From contig ONZQ02000008.1 in the NCBI GenBank assembly GCA_900312665.1, positions 1,615,713-1,679,712 on the forward strand: a stretch of 64,000 nt of DNA, written 5' to 3'. Below, piece by piece: positions 21,538 through 32,200 of this stretch. Numbering within the stretch: the first letter of the stretch is position 1; each line of letters begins with the position of its first letter. The notes beneath the pieces are model-generated. The model ran no database searches, was not told the origin of the DNA, and saw nothing but the letters and a program-made list of their open reading frames with translations. Position numbers and translations under genes: made by a program. The DNA comes from Cephalotrichum gorgonifer (Eukaryota; Ascomycota; Sordariomycetes; Microascales; Microascaceae).

Positions 21538-22878
21538 TCAGCCCTCCCACACAAACTCCTGCTCCACTCCCGAAATCAAGGGCCGCAGCGCCATTCCGTA
21601 ATCCCCGGCGTTCGGCGTCCTCAGCAGCGTGTGGATATGGAACTTCGCCGGCTCCGTGTTCGTTAGGAAGACGCCGGAGTGGTGATCGAACTCGACAATA
21701 ACGACCGGGCTCTGGATGCGATAATAGAAAGGGTCATCGTCGCCAAAGGACCCGATCCAACAGAAGTACGTCTCACTGTACCACTCCTTCGCCTTCTGGA
21801 TCCGGATCTCGCGGGCTTTCTCGGGCAGATACAGGAAGTACTGGCGAAGAATCTCCGTCACCAGGTCTTGCTGCTCCGCGGGCATCTCGGACACGAGGAT
21901 ACCCTCGTACGGTACGATACGGTTATCCCGGTACGCCCCACACAAGTGGCGCTGGTCATCATGGTTCCACCGCCCTTTGGGCATCGCCGGGTCCTTCAGC
22001 AGCTTGTAGACCTGCGCCGCGGCCTGCTGCTTGGGCGAAAGCCCTTGCATGAGTCGCAGTCCCAACTTCTCCTCCTCCACCAGGATCCTCGTTCCCTTGT
22101 ACCCGCCCTCGTCGATCATGTTCGGCTCCGCACCGGTGAACCACGGGGAGATGACGACCTGCCCACGATACAGGAACACGTTCAGACATAAGTGATGGCC
22201 GTAAAATGAGAAGCCCCAGGGCCGGTCCGTCGACGGCGTGCCGAACAGGGCGAAGTTGTACGAGAACTCATTGCAAACCCTTGGTGCCTTGACCAGCTCA
22301 CCGAGGAAGCCGTTGATCCGCATGGCGCCGATGGCCTTCTCGTAGCCCTCGGGCGAGAGTGTGGCGCGTAGGACATCCATGACGGCGTCTCGGAGCGAAG
22401 GCGTGAGCTCGTCTAGGCGGACGCCCTTGTGGCTGAGGAGGAACTCGGGGTTCGACCACGTGCGCCATTCGGGCGAGTCTATGTGGTACGGGGCTAGCTG
22501 GATGTTTTCCTGGGCGAGCTTGGAAAGTAGCGAGTTAGTGGCGTTGACGATGTCCTGGATGGGCATCCCCTCGTCGGCGAGCTCGAACAGCCCCGGCCGA
22601 ACCTTCCCTGACGACAGTTTAGCAGGTATTCAAGCAGCGGACGGGCTTTGAGGCAGCCTACCATCGCTGGTGATACCCTTAAAGGGCTCGGATAGTAGGT
22701 CGCGCCAGTGGAGATACAGTGCGTGGAGCCAAGGCGGCCTGCCACCCTCCTTGAACTCCGCCGCATACTCGTGCGCATCCTGCTTCTGCATCGCCGTAAA
22801 CCGAGGAATGCTCAGGTCGGGGAGGTACTGGTGGTAGGTGCCACCCGACCCGGCGGACTTGGAATCGGCTTCAGTCAT
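21538..22878 (-). CDS. DUF3500 family protein
   Basis: Exons 22878..22662 and 22607..21538 give 428 aa. The short intron (GTAGGC...TCAG, 54 nt) joins GITSDG to KVRPGLFELADEG in phase. The ATG at 22878 gives MTEADSKSAGSGGTYHQYLP. DUF3500 blocks are visible: FALFGTPSTDRPWGFSFYGHH, HLCLNVFLYRGQVVISPWFTG, MQGLSPKQQAAA, WIGSFGDDDPFYYRIQSP, and a histidine pair in EFDHHSGVF with FHIHTLLRTPNAGDYG near the end. The family has no settled biochemical role. No signal peptide or membrane segment is evident. Position beside the secreted oxidase, FMO-like enzyme and MFS transporter suggests it belongs to that set, but this is inference. Confidence 0.88.
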
Positions 22879-23698
22879 GGTGGGGCTATATGTCTATGTC
22901 CTTGGTGTTGGCTTGGATGTTCTGTCGAGTACGAGTAAAGAGAAGCATGGCGTGGAGGGGAGGAACGAATATGAACAGTGCATTCCGTTCTCCACATTGG
23001 ACGCGCGGAAATTCGGAATTAATGCGGATCAAGATCCGCACGACACTGCCGATTTACCCCTCATCCGTCTGTCATATGGAACCACTTTTTTACTAGTTTA
23101 ACCCCGCCATCTGGGAAGAGGGAACCTGGGGAAACCTAGGAAACAAAACGCGGTTGGTTGAATTGTTTCGCGGCAAGGCCGTAGAACATGGCGCACGGTT
23201 TCATGCGGCAGTTCAATACCGAATATACTCACATCCTCGCGAGTCGCACGGGAACCGAATAGCATTTGCATAGGGGATTCGTCTTAGAGTTGTGCCATTA
23301 CATAGTATCCTTTTATTTGAGAGACACCACTGCCTGTCTCATACGCGTAAGAAGAAGGCGATGTCACCGTGTTCGTTGCCCCATACCCCTGTGCTTCAGA
23401 CTTCGGGATGTTGATGCCGAAAAGGAAGGACAAATATACACTGTGCTGTTCATTGAGTTCGCCGTTCCTCCAATACTTGAATGCGGTATTCATATCCTAT
23501 GGAAACTCAGTGGCAAGGACACGATCGCTGGCGAGTTCGGATAGCCGGAGCAGGTAGACCAGCTGGTGATTGTGTGCCTCAATAATCGGCGTTTCTGGAA
23601 CACGCGCCTCGCAGCGTTACATCCGAATCACATACCGATGGGAACTATCAGTCGAGTTCAGTTCGTTAAGGATGAGCTACTACTGCTAGAGAATAAAG
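22879..23698. other. intergenic
   Basis: Promoter of the DUF3500 gene and 3' region of the cleavage oxygenase. No coding region or clear motif is seen; a GCGCGGAA near 23005 is only a partial match to the palindromes found further right. Confidence 0.35.
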
Positions 23699-25327
23699 CT
23701 ATTTGATGTAGTTCAAAGCACCCACGCCGGTTGGCTGAACAAACTTGATAGCCTTCGTTAAACGCCGCTTACTACCAGGATTTGGGTTTGGCACCCAGTT
23801 CCCGTGTAGCTGGCTGCGTAACACAAATGGCATCTGAATTACCGCCACAGGTCGGGAGAAATCGCGCGTATCAAGAATAATCATCTCCCCCCGGGGAGCC
23901 TTGGCTCGCGAAGTGGCGAAAATTAGCCATCCATCTCCTTCAGGTGCATCCTCGGATCGTGGGATAAAGCAAGGTTCCGATACCTGACCCCCCTCGCCTG
24001 CGTCCCATACGAATGACTTGCCCGTCTCGGTGTTGAGCTTGACGATAGTGTTGAAGTTGGCAAAGTTCGACTGCGGCTCGTCGCCGAGAGTGTTGGAACC
24101 GACGAAGAAAGTGGTGGTTTGTCGGGTCGTGATGAAGCGGTCGTCGACGACTGGGAATTCGGTGAAGGCCGGGAAGATGGTTTCTGCCTTCGTAATCTTG
24201 GTGTCTGTGGCCTGGCTTGGATCGATAGTCCAGCGGATGTAGGAGCCGTGTACTTCTTTCTGTTTATAATCAGGGGGGTTCCAGAAAGTGAAGACGTTCC
24301 ATGTTGTCCAGGGGCTTTCGAACTGGAGCAGGCCATTCTCGTCCTCCCATGCAGCACCACAATGGATGATCATCCCGTTGTCGCCTATATACTGTCTGAA
24401 CTCGCCAACTTTCCAATCGGGATGTCGAGGGGAGCTAGGCCTTCGCGGGGCCACGATCATCACTTGCGGCGTGTCAGGGTCAAACACCCAGTGCTGTGCA
24501 CCCGCTTTCAATGCTTCGTCGCCAGTATAGAAGAATGGAAGAGCAGACATGATAATCCAGTTCTCGGTGATCCAGCCGTCATGGATCCAACGAAGCTCGG
24601 GAATATTAAACCAGTTCACGTCTCTGACCTTTCCCTCCGCGGTGACGTTATAAGTGACAACATCTGTGCTGCCCAGTCCCTTCGCCTCCTGGCCCCAGGT
24701 CACCAGCTCGTTCGTTATAGGGTCGATCTTCGGGTGCGCCGTAAACGTCTTCGCCGTGATCTGACCGGCATATGGATCGTATCGGCGCGTTTCAAGGGTG
24801 TCCGGGTCTATGGCCCAGGGCAAGCCGCGTTCAGCCAGGGCAAGAATATTCCCCGCCCAGTAGATGATATTTGTATTGCCGGTGCTGTCGTTGGCGTAGC
24901 GAGTGGAAGGATCGTTCGTATAAGGGTTCCGGTAGATCCCGAAGAGTCTTCGGCCGGCCTCTCTCTCGAGGAGGAATCTCTCCGTCTCCACGTACTTCAT
25001 TTTCAAAGACGCTTTTCCGTCTTGAATACGTACTGCGCATACATTCCCATCACCCTCGACAAATCCATTCTCGGCGTGCGGCGGTGTGTGGGGATCTATG
25101 ATCATCCGGTAAAAGGTTCCGTCAATTTCCTTCGGGATCTCGCCATAGACCACCAGGTCATCGATTTCACCCTCCCAACGGCCCTGCGGTGTAGTCTCAT
25201 GTGGATAATAAAAATTTTCCCAGTCGGAGTGAAGCCCGTCTCGAGTTCCTGGCGTCTGAGCCCAGTCGTTACACTTGTCTTTGACCAGCGAATTTGCAAT
25301 AATTTCGGCCGCGGAAGGAGTCGTCAT
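23699..25327 (-). CDS. carotenoid cleavage oxygenase family (RPE65/CAO-1/lignostilbene dioxygenase-like)
   Basis: Intronless, 542 aa, ATG at 25327 (MTTPSAAEIIANSLVKDKC). The seven-bladed propeller iron enzyme signature is complete: the four iron-binding histidines are His198 (FTAHPKIDP), His249 (LRWIHDGWI), His322 (MIIHCGAAWED) and His508 (QLHGNWVP). Other family marks are GEIPKEIDGTFYRM and STGNTNIIYWAGNILALAE. From the GTFYRM and ANTN-type blocks it looks closer to the fungal CAO-1/lignostilbene dioxygenase branch than to torulene-cleaving oxygenases. These enzymes split an alkene C=C bond with O2, acting on stilbenes such as resveratrol, phenylpropenes or apocarotenoids, and release two aldehydes. 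No signal peptide. Its promoter carries several PDRE-like sites. A 405-codon antisense open frame is a shadow. The substrate cannot be assigned. Confidence 0.92.
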   Translation of the reverse strand: MTTPSAAEIIANSLVKDKCNDWAQTPGTRDGLHSDWENFYYPHETTPQGRWEGEIDDLVVYGEIPKEIDGTFYRMIIDPHTPPHAENGFVEGDGNVCAVRIQDGKASLKMKYVETERFLLEREAGRRLFGIYRNPYTNDPSTRYANDSTGNTNIIYWAGNILALAERGLPWAIDPDTLETRRYDPYAGQITAKTFTAHPKIDPITNELVTWGQEAKGLGSTDVVTYNVTAEGKVRDVNWFNIPELRWIHDGWITENWIIMSALPFFYTGDEALKAGAQHWVFDPDTPQVMIVAPRRPSSPRHPDWKVGEFRQYIGDNGMIIHCGAAWEDENGLLQFESPWTTWNVFTFWNPPDYKQKEVHGSYIRWTIDPSQATDTKITKAETIFPAFTEFPVVDDRFITTRQTTTFFVGSNTLGDEPQSNFANFNTIVKLNTETGKSFVWDAGEGGQVSEPCFIPRSEDAPEGDGWLIFATSRAKAPRGEMIILDTRDFSRPVAVIQMPFVLRSQLHGNWVPNPNPGSKRRLTKAIKFVQPTGVGALNYIK

Positions 25328-26826
25328 GATGAATGAGGAAAGTAAGACTGTGATTGTAGAAGTGTTATAATTGAGGTCGTGTCAAAGAGAGATTGATAAT
25401 GCATGCAGGGTGTGTATATAGTGAAGTGGAACAGCGATTATACATAGAGGTAAATGCCAACCGCCTTAGTGTGCTGTGCGTAACCTGGTATATTCCGTGG
25501 AAAACCCGCGGAATCCAAGCAGCACTCCTGGATAGCGATGTTCACGCGACCCCTGAAACTAGTTTAGGAAGCTTGTGCTGGGATTGAGATGGGAACAGAC
25601 ACGTCGGAACTGGCCGACGTGTTAGACCGCGGGGAATTTCCATCACGATCTACATGTATTATTCGTGGTTTTGGACGTGGAATAATGGTGCCACGCGAGG
25701 AGCCGGCACCGCAACCTGTCACGCATTATGGAGCAATCCGAAGAAATCAAGGTGGCTGGAAAATTCCGCCGAGCCCGGCAGATGTTATGCAACTACCTAG
25801 AGAATCCCTCATACTGTAGATATTGTCCTGTTTGAAGGCCCGAGATTCCCTCGAATGCCGATTACCGAAATGGAGCCGCGGATGTCAAGTGCGAGGGTGT
25901 AAGTCCACCCTAAAGGTCCAGAGACTTACAGTTTTGCTTCGGAAATCTTGCCTCGCCACAACCTCATCGACCTTGAGACTCCCTCAACCCGACTCATCGT
26001 CTCCTTCTTTGTGACTTGGGCTATAGTTATATTGTGGCTCAGAGAGATCCTTCCACTCCGGATGACCTCCCCTACTTTGCACGATTATCCAGCCGAGGCC
26101 CCCAAGCTCCTTGTGACGCTGTACTAGGAGCTTAAAGCCTTCCCAGCGACATTCCTAGAACGACTTCGTCTAGCGTGGCTTGCGTCGCAACGGCATTCGG
26201 GCGGTAATCACCTCGCTCACTGAACGGCAAAGTTTCGGTGTAGTTTGGAGGTTTGTATGAGTTTACAAGAAACGAGACGAGAAGAGGCTTCAATAGGCTT
26301 CGGTTGGAAAGAGCCGTAATTTTCTGGCTACCGTGTAATACTATTATCTTCTATCGCGCCCCACCGTCTCCGAACTCACTCTAACTCAATATCATCGTCT
26401 GTACACTCCAAGTCTCTCCCGAAACCCCCCCTCAGCGAGCCCATGCCATCCCTACGATAGTTTTGATTACCCCTGCCTGTACAACCCCTAGGAACTTTCA
26501 TGGTCCGAACGGTTCATGGTTCATCTCGGACTATCTCGCTAACCTAGTTGCCTTGTCACACAAGTCGCTGGCCGGCAATCTGGGACATGATCCCCTTCGC
26601 CACAGAGCGCGGTAACCCATCAGGGACAGGCCGGGCAGTTTCCGCATACCCTCTCCTAGATCTTGATTCTCTCTCTACGGCAAGCGAGATAAGCTAAGAT
26701 TAAAGCTTCCAGATCCCCAAAAATAAATTCCAATGCTGAGACTATGTAGCGTCTTGATGTGTCCGAGCGGCAGTAGCTTGGTTATATGCTATCCGGTACT
26801 ATCTCATCGGCTCAAAACCGATATCC
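25328..26826. other. 1.5-kb intergenic region, upstream of the cleavage oxygenase
   Basis: Only frames of 60-76 codons occur. The half next to the oxygenase carries the PDRE-like elements listed separately. The half next to the MFS gene's 3' end shows nothing recognisable and may be decayed sequence. Confidence 0.4.
25493..25513. promoter_or_regulatory. paired PDRE-like sites TTCCGTGGAA and CCGCGGAA
   Basis: TTCCGTGGAA (25493-25502) is followed after three bases by CCGCGGAA (25506-25513), about 170 bp upstream of the cleavage oxygenase ATG. Further CCGCGG cores lie at 25627-25632 and 25876-25881. The spacing puts the two best sites almost one helical turn apart. Confidence 0.5.
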
Positions 26827-28732
26827 TCACAGCCCCCTCCCAGTATGAATCAGCCTCTTGATTCCATAGGTCTTATGTAGATGAGTTGCCTTGGTGCGCA
26901 GCCTTGGTCCAAGCACGAAGAGAACTCCACCGATCCCTGCCAAAATAGCCCACTGGGTGATTGCCATCTGAAGGAACATCTTGCTGACGCCGACATCGTG
27001 TAGCCAGTCGGACGCCGTCAATGACAGTGCGTATGAAATGACATGGGTAACGGCGTTGATCAGGGACGCAGCCTCAGCGGAGTCGTAAGGGTAGCTGTCG
27101 ACCGCATACGACAAAACTGCGCCGGGTACAAGGGTGAGGCTGGCCAGTTCCATGGCATATCCTACCGCAGCCGCGATGTAAGAACCCTTAGGATATGTGT
27201 ATCCGAAGATGAGCAGGCCAGGCGGCGCAATAAGGAAGGGAAATATCAGGGAAATGAGCCGGTGCTCGGGCATGTGCTTGCCCCTTTTCTTGTCGATAAG
27301 TCTCGAGACAGTATCTGTTAAAGGGCCGGCAAATGGTATCGCAATGATGCCACCGATGAGGCTAGCCGCCGCAAAGTTCCCAATTCCGGCTGGGCCCCAG
27401 AGGTATGGTGGCATGGCGAAGATCTGGGGGTTGATAACGGATATACCAGCGACCCTGGGATATAGGGCAATGCGTTAGCTAAGTCTACACACCGGTGACG
27501 ACGATAATTATAAAGAATAGTAGATATAAATGAGCGTTGGATTATTGACTTACCAGGCGATGCAAATTCCCCATAGTCCAGAAGCAAAAAGAACAATGGG
27601 GTCAAAAAGAAATTCGACCTGAAGAAGGAAGGACAGAACCCATTGCTTGATGCCGCCGCCGCGTACATGAGGATGCTTGAAATAGATGATATTCCTTCTC
27701 ATCGTCGTGATTGTGCTCTGTCTCGGCCCGCCTGCTTCGGAGTGGCGCAGAATATCGGCATCCACGTCGGCCCCAGTCGAGCCGTCTGCAATATATAGCT
27801 CGAAAGCAGTCTCAGGGCAGGCAGTTACAAGCGTCACAAAGTTGAAGGAAGCGAGTATGGCCATCAAGATGAAGAACCAACGCCAGCCCTTGTTCTGCAT
27901 AATATGGCCTCCGATGAGCGGGCCAAGCTGAGAGCCAAGACAGAGGCAGAGCGAATAGAAACTCATTGCCTTGGCGTAATCCTTTTCGAAGAAGATATCT
28001 ATATCAACGGTAAGCTTTAGGCTCAAGGGGGGGGGGAAATGCAAGGAGCAGTAGCGAAAGTGTTCACCTCCTATCACGGCTGGGCCAAGCGCTTGTACCG
28101 CGCCTGTCCCTAAGGCTCCCAGGATACGGGAGCCCAGAAGGCTTCCGATTGACTGGGCTTTCATACCCCAAACACAAGCGACAATGAATACCAGTTGCGA
28201 TACGACTAGCACAGGTCGCTTGCCGATGACAACTGCCGTAGGGATCCATATAAAAGCACCAAGTCCTATGACCAGCAGCACATAAGCAATAATGGCGCTG
28301 AGCTCAGAATACGATGTGTGGAGATCTTTGACCAGCAGACCGAATCCCGATGTAATACCGGCCTAGGACGAAAACAGGATGAGAGTTAGGCCACACATAT
28401 GCAGTTCAACCTGGTTTAGCAGACGGGGTATTGCGGGTGGGCTTTAGTCGAGAACGGGTGCTTACACCATAGGAATTCCCCAGAAATGCCATGAGGCAAA
28501 TATTGAAGTAGACACACAACTTAAGAGGTGTCTTCCAGTTCTGTATCATCGGAGTTAACATGCGACGCTTAAAGGTTGAGTTGGGGATAGAGCATGGAGG
28601 GAATAGATTGTGTACCTTGGGGTGGTCGTTCAGTTCATCCCTGAGCGTCATCCTCCCGTTCGGGACTGATTCAACCTCAAGAGCCTCGGCCTTTGCATCA
28701 TTCGACTTCAATTCAACCGAGGAAGAAGTCAT
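26827..28732 (-). CDS. MFS transporter, DHA1-like drug/metabolite exporter family
   Basis: Five exons: 28732..28616, 28540..28466, 28362..28068, 27998..27554, 27454..26827, giving 519 aa with all phases matching. The hydrophilic N-terminus (MTSSSVELKSNDAKAEALEVE) leads to the first helix in KLCVYFNICLMAFLGNSYG. Typical MFS marks are IWIPTAVVIGKRPVLV between helices 2 and 3, LGSRILGALGTGAVQALGPA in helix 4, and GPLIGGHIMQNKGWRWFF at helices 5-6. A central charged loop (DGSTGADVDADILRHSEAGG) is followed by the second six helices. Such proteins export toxic compounds or move secondary metabolites. A TTCCGCGG site lies about 260 bp upstream, in a spacer shared with the divergent P450. Confidence 0.88.
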
Positions 28733-29700
28733 TGTATGAGAGATATTGCAGTACGTCAAGGCGTGGAAACAAGTTGGTATGGATAAGCGAAGCAGAACCG
28801 CCCTTGCCAACAACAAGGAGGCGCGCCGATTGTTAAATATCGGTCCCCGCCAGCTTTATCCTACCATCATCTACCTCCTATAATAACAAAGGTCGGTGCG
28901 TGACTCTCGAGCACATAGACCCCTACAACAGTACACAGGGTTCCAACTCCACGCCTGTGGATGTGTCGAATGCCGAACTAAGCTCCCGACGTTCCGCGGT
29001 GTAGGTGACAGGGGGGAAATCTGGGGTCAACGCGGGGAAGCGTAGACTACCCCAGACGGAGAAGAGAAAGTTACTAGCTAGCGTCTTGGTGTCCGGCGCC
29101 TCCCTGACATTTCGAGAATGGGCTAAGGAGGGCTTATCTATTTTCTATCGAATAAGCGTAGATGTGTCTCCCCCTAGCCCCATGGTGTCCTCAGGTGAGA
29201 GACCGGGCTAGGCCAGGGATGTTAACGGTGTGGCTACTAGGGGGTAAACTCGGCAAGCCAACCGGCTATGATATCTCACTTTCTGGGGAACTTTCATCTA
29301 ACGATTCAATATTCTCCGTGAATATGCTGCGTTGGCACGCGATCTAGCCTCGATTCAGTGTGGCACATGTGCATAGTCTTTCCGCGGTCAGTTCCGCGGA
29401 AAGTGTGAATGTAACTGCAACTTCACTTCCCCAAACTCCATCCTTGCCTCCGCAGAGCTTAATTTCGGTTTCGCGGACAATTATGCAGCCCGAGACTCGG
29501 TGAGCGTTCCGTAGGTGCATTGAACTCTTCCGGAGACAATCCATCCCCATTCGCTGCAGGATCCGAATGAAATATTACACTCTGCTTAACCACAAGTAGC
29601 CATTCCATCACGCGCTTATTACAGGGCCCGGACCTGCCATCTTCTTGTCCATTTGAAATAATATTTGCGAAATTTACCACGCTTCTAATCGACGGGCACT
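28733..29700. promoter_or_regulatory. bidirectional promoter between MFS transporter and P450, with PDRE-like sites
   Basis: This spacer carries TTCCGCGG at 28992-28999, TTTCCGCGG at 29379-29387 and the perfect palindrome TTCCGCGGAA at 29392-29401. The last two are about 300 bp upstream of the P450 start and the first about 260 bp upstream of the transporter start. No gene is seen within it. Confidence 0.5.
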
Positions 29701-31541
29701 ATGATGATAAACACGGCTTCTATCCTTCGCGTGATACGTGGTTCCCCCTTGGAGAGTGCAGCCACTGCCATATTGACCATTTGCCTTGGAACCATACTAT
29801 ACCGACTCCATCTTCATCCGTTGCGAAAGGTACCCGGTCCATTCCTTGCCCGGGCAACGGAGCTTTGGAGAACGACCAAGTATTTCCAGACAACCTGGCA
29901 TAATGATGTTCTCGAGCTGCATCGTCTGTACGGTCCAGTTGTGCGGGTAGCTCCTAATGAGGTGAGCGTGGTTAGTAAGGATCTAGCCAGTACAATCTAC
30001 AGCCATACGAAGGGCACAAAAAAGGTATGGATCTGAGCTGGAATCGGCAGGAAGCGATCTCTTCTCCTTAATGAGAGTTAGAGTAGTTTACGCGCTCAGA
30101 CTGGCCTTACTTCTGCTGACTTTGGGTCGTCTTATAGACGGATTGGTACGACACATGGCTCCTCCTCGGAGGGGTGCGATCAAGGAAGAAGACAGCAAGC
30201 TCAGTGTGTGGTCACCGGGGTCCGTCTAAATGGGATGACCACTAACGCTGGATACTCGCAGTTTTTCGGATCAACGGAGCCCGCGGAACATGGCTTCCTC
30301 AGACGTCGAGTAGCGGGGGTGTATAGCATGTCGTCTATTATCAGCATGGAATCGAAGGTTCAGGGCGTCCTTGACTCGCTATGGGACCGCTTCGATGAAT
30401 TCGCTGAGTCAGGTCAGCCGCTCAATCTGAGCACCTGGGCAAGCTATTTCACGTATGACGTCGTGGGAACGCTATGTCTGAGTGAGCCTATGGGATTCGT
30501 ACGCGAAGGTTGCGATCCTGTCGGCTTCATCGAGAATATTCATGGAGCGTTCTACTGGATCGCGAACCTAGGTTTCTTACCAGGCCAGACGTCTTGGATA
30601 GGCAACCCGGTGACGGAGTTCCTCGCTCCACGCCTAGGTCTGCATGTCACTAACTACGCCAAGGCTTTCCAGCGTCTATCGGTGGACAAGGTATTCGAAC
30701 GCCGGAACGCCGGCCCCCAGGGCAAGAAGGCGGACATGTTGGATCACTTCATTTCGATGACCGGGCGGACGGGAGAACCTGCCACTATCCCTGAGATTAT
30801 GGCCGAGATTGGAAACATGCTTGCTGCTGGAGCGGACACCACATCGACCGCCATCAAGGCCGTCCTGGGCCCCCTATTACGCGACCCGATCCGCTACCGC
30901 CGCCTACGCGACGAGGTCGACACCGTGAAAAACGCATCCCCCGCCTCTGCTTCAGGACAGGCTTTGACATATAATATGGTAAAGGACCTACCGTTCCTTT
31001 CTGGTTGCATCAAGGAGGGAATCCGAATGCATCCGAGCATCGTTTACCAGCTTCCGCGCCACGCACCGGCGGGAGGTACGCAGCTTGAGGGGTACTACAT
31101 CGACCCGAGCTGTACAATCTCGATGAGTCCGTTGGCGCAGAACCGCTGCAATGATATCTTTGGTCCTGACCCTGATGAATGGCGTCCCGAGCGCTGGATT
31201 GCGGGAGAGGGCAATTCGGAGGAGCAGATCAAGTTTATGGAAAAGAACTTGGCCACGGTGAGTACCAACCCGAAACGCTCTCTCCCGGTGATGACGTTCT
31301 AGAGGGAGAGGGAGGGAAACAATATTATTGTGCCTGTGCTAACAAGACTATAATACAGTTTGGCTATGGGTCTCGCATTTGTATTGGCAAAAATCTTGCA
31401 CTATTTGAGCTCTACAAGTTCCTGGCACAGCTCCTCGCTCGCTTTGATGTGGAGGCCGTGGATACCAAGACACCGTGTGGTGTAAGATCGATGTGGTTCG
31501 CCGAGATTGATAACCTTAAAATATCGCTAAAGAAGCGGTGA
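29701..31541 (+). CDS. cytochrome P450 monooxygenase (pisatin demethylase-like group)
   Basis: Four exons: 29701..30024, 30138..30173, 30262..31257, 31359..31541, about 512 aa. Exon 2 is only 36 nt (TDWYDTWLLLGG) if the GTGCGA donor is used; a GTGTGT donor at 30204 would add ten residues in frame, so this junction is uncertain. Branch ACTAAC precedes exon 3. A membrane anchor lies at about residues 20-37, followed by HPLRKVPGPFLARATELW. Helix I is NMLAAGADTTSTAIK, the ExxR motif is KEGIRMHP, and the heme loop FGYGSRICIG places the ligand at Cys460. The block LRRRVAGVYSMSSI recalls the pisatin demethylase/benzoate hydroxylase-type P450s, many of which act on aromatic plant compounds. It is ER-bound. 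Divergent from the MFS gene, with PDRE-like sites between. Confidence 0.9.
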
Positions 31542-32200
31542 TACGCCTTGGTGCAACTGTTATGTTGGAAGATTGGAATTGGGCATGGAAGAGATGATAA
31601 TTACATATGTACTTATTATTCAAGCCGATTGCCAGCGGATATATATTTGTTGGATATGTGGATGGTGTCTTTCCTCGTCTCAGTGTAAACGACGTAATAT
31701 CATGTCCCTCCAGATAATATTCCAACCGTCGAGGTCGGCCCAACCACCCCGAGAAGTGTTTGAATTCCTCCGGTCGCACGTATGAAGCCTAGCAAATCTT
31801 ATGCTCTTGGAGCTACATTTCCAGCACACAGAGGGAAATTCATAGATAACGATATTCTAGACCTGGGCCACACTTTAGTTAGGCATTGAATCCTACGAAA
31901 CATTTATCCGTCACGCTACCCTTCTATTGCTTCGTGGGCTGTACTTCTATTTTGAGGAGCTACCATTCTCATTCGTACATGTAACAATGACAGGTATTCT
32001 GCACATCGAACAAGCATATTCCAAACTGTGTGATACTTTACCACACAATACGCCATTTTCGTCTTCCCGGTGTCCTAGTGCTGGACAAAAAAGGGTATCA
32101 AGACAGACTGAGCCTCAAACGTTGCATGACACCACAGGACTATTGTAGTGTTGCAGTAAACCTAGTGATCAATCAACATGTGTCCGCGCTCCCTTGAAAA
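31542..32200. other. convergent intergenic region
   Basis: This is the 3' region shared by the P450 (+) and the Zn2Cys6 regulator (-). No feature is seen. Confidence 0.35.

Noticed and set aside
24119..25336. 405-codon frame antisense to the cleavage oxygenase
   Set aside because: The opposite strand encodes a complete enzyme with all four iron-binding histidines; the antisense frame is a codon-usage shadow.
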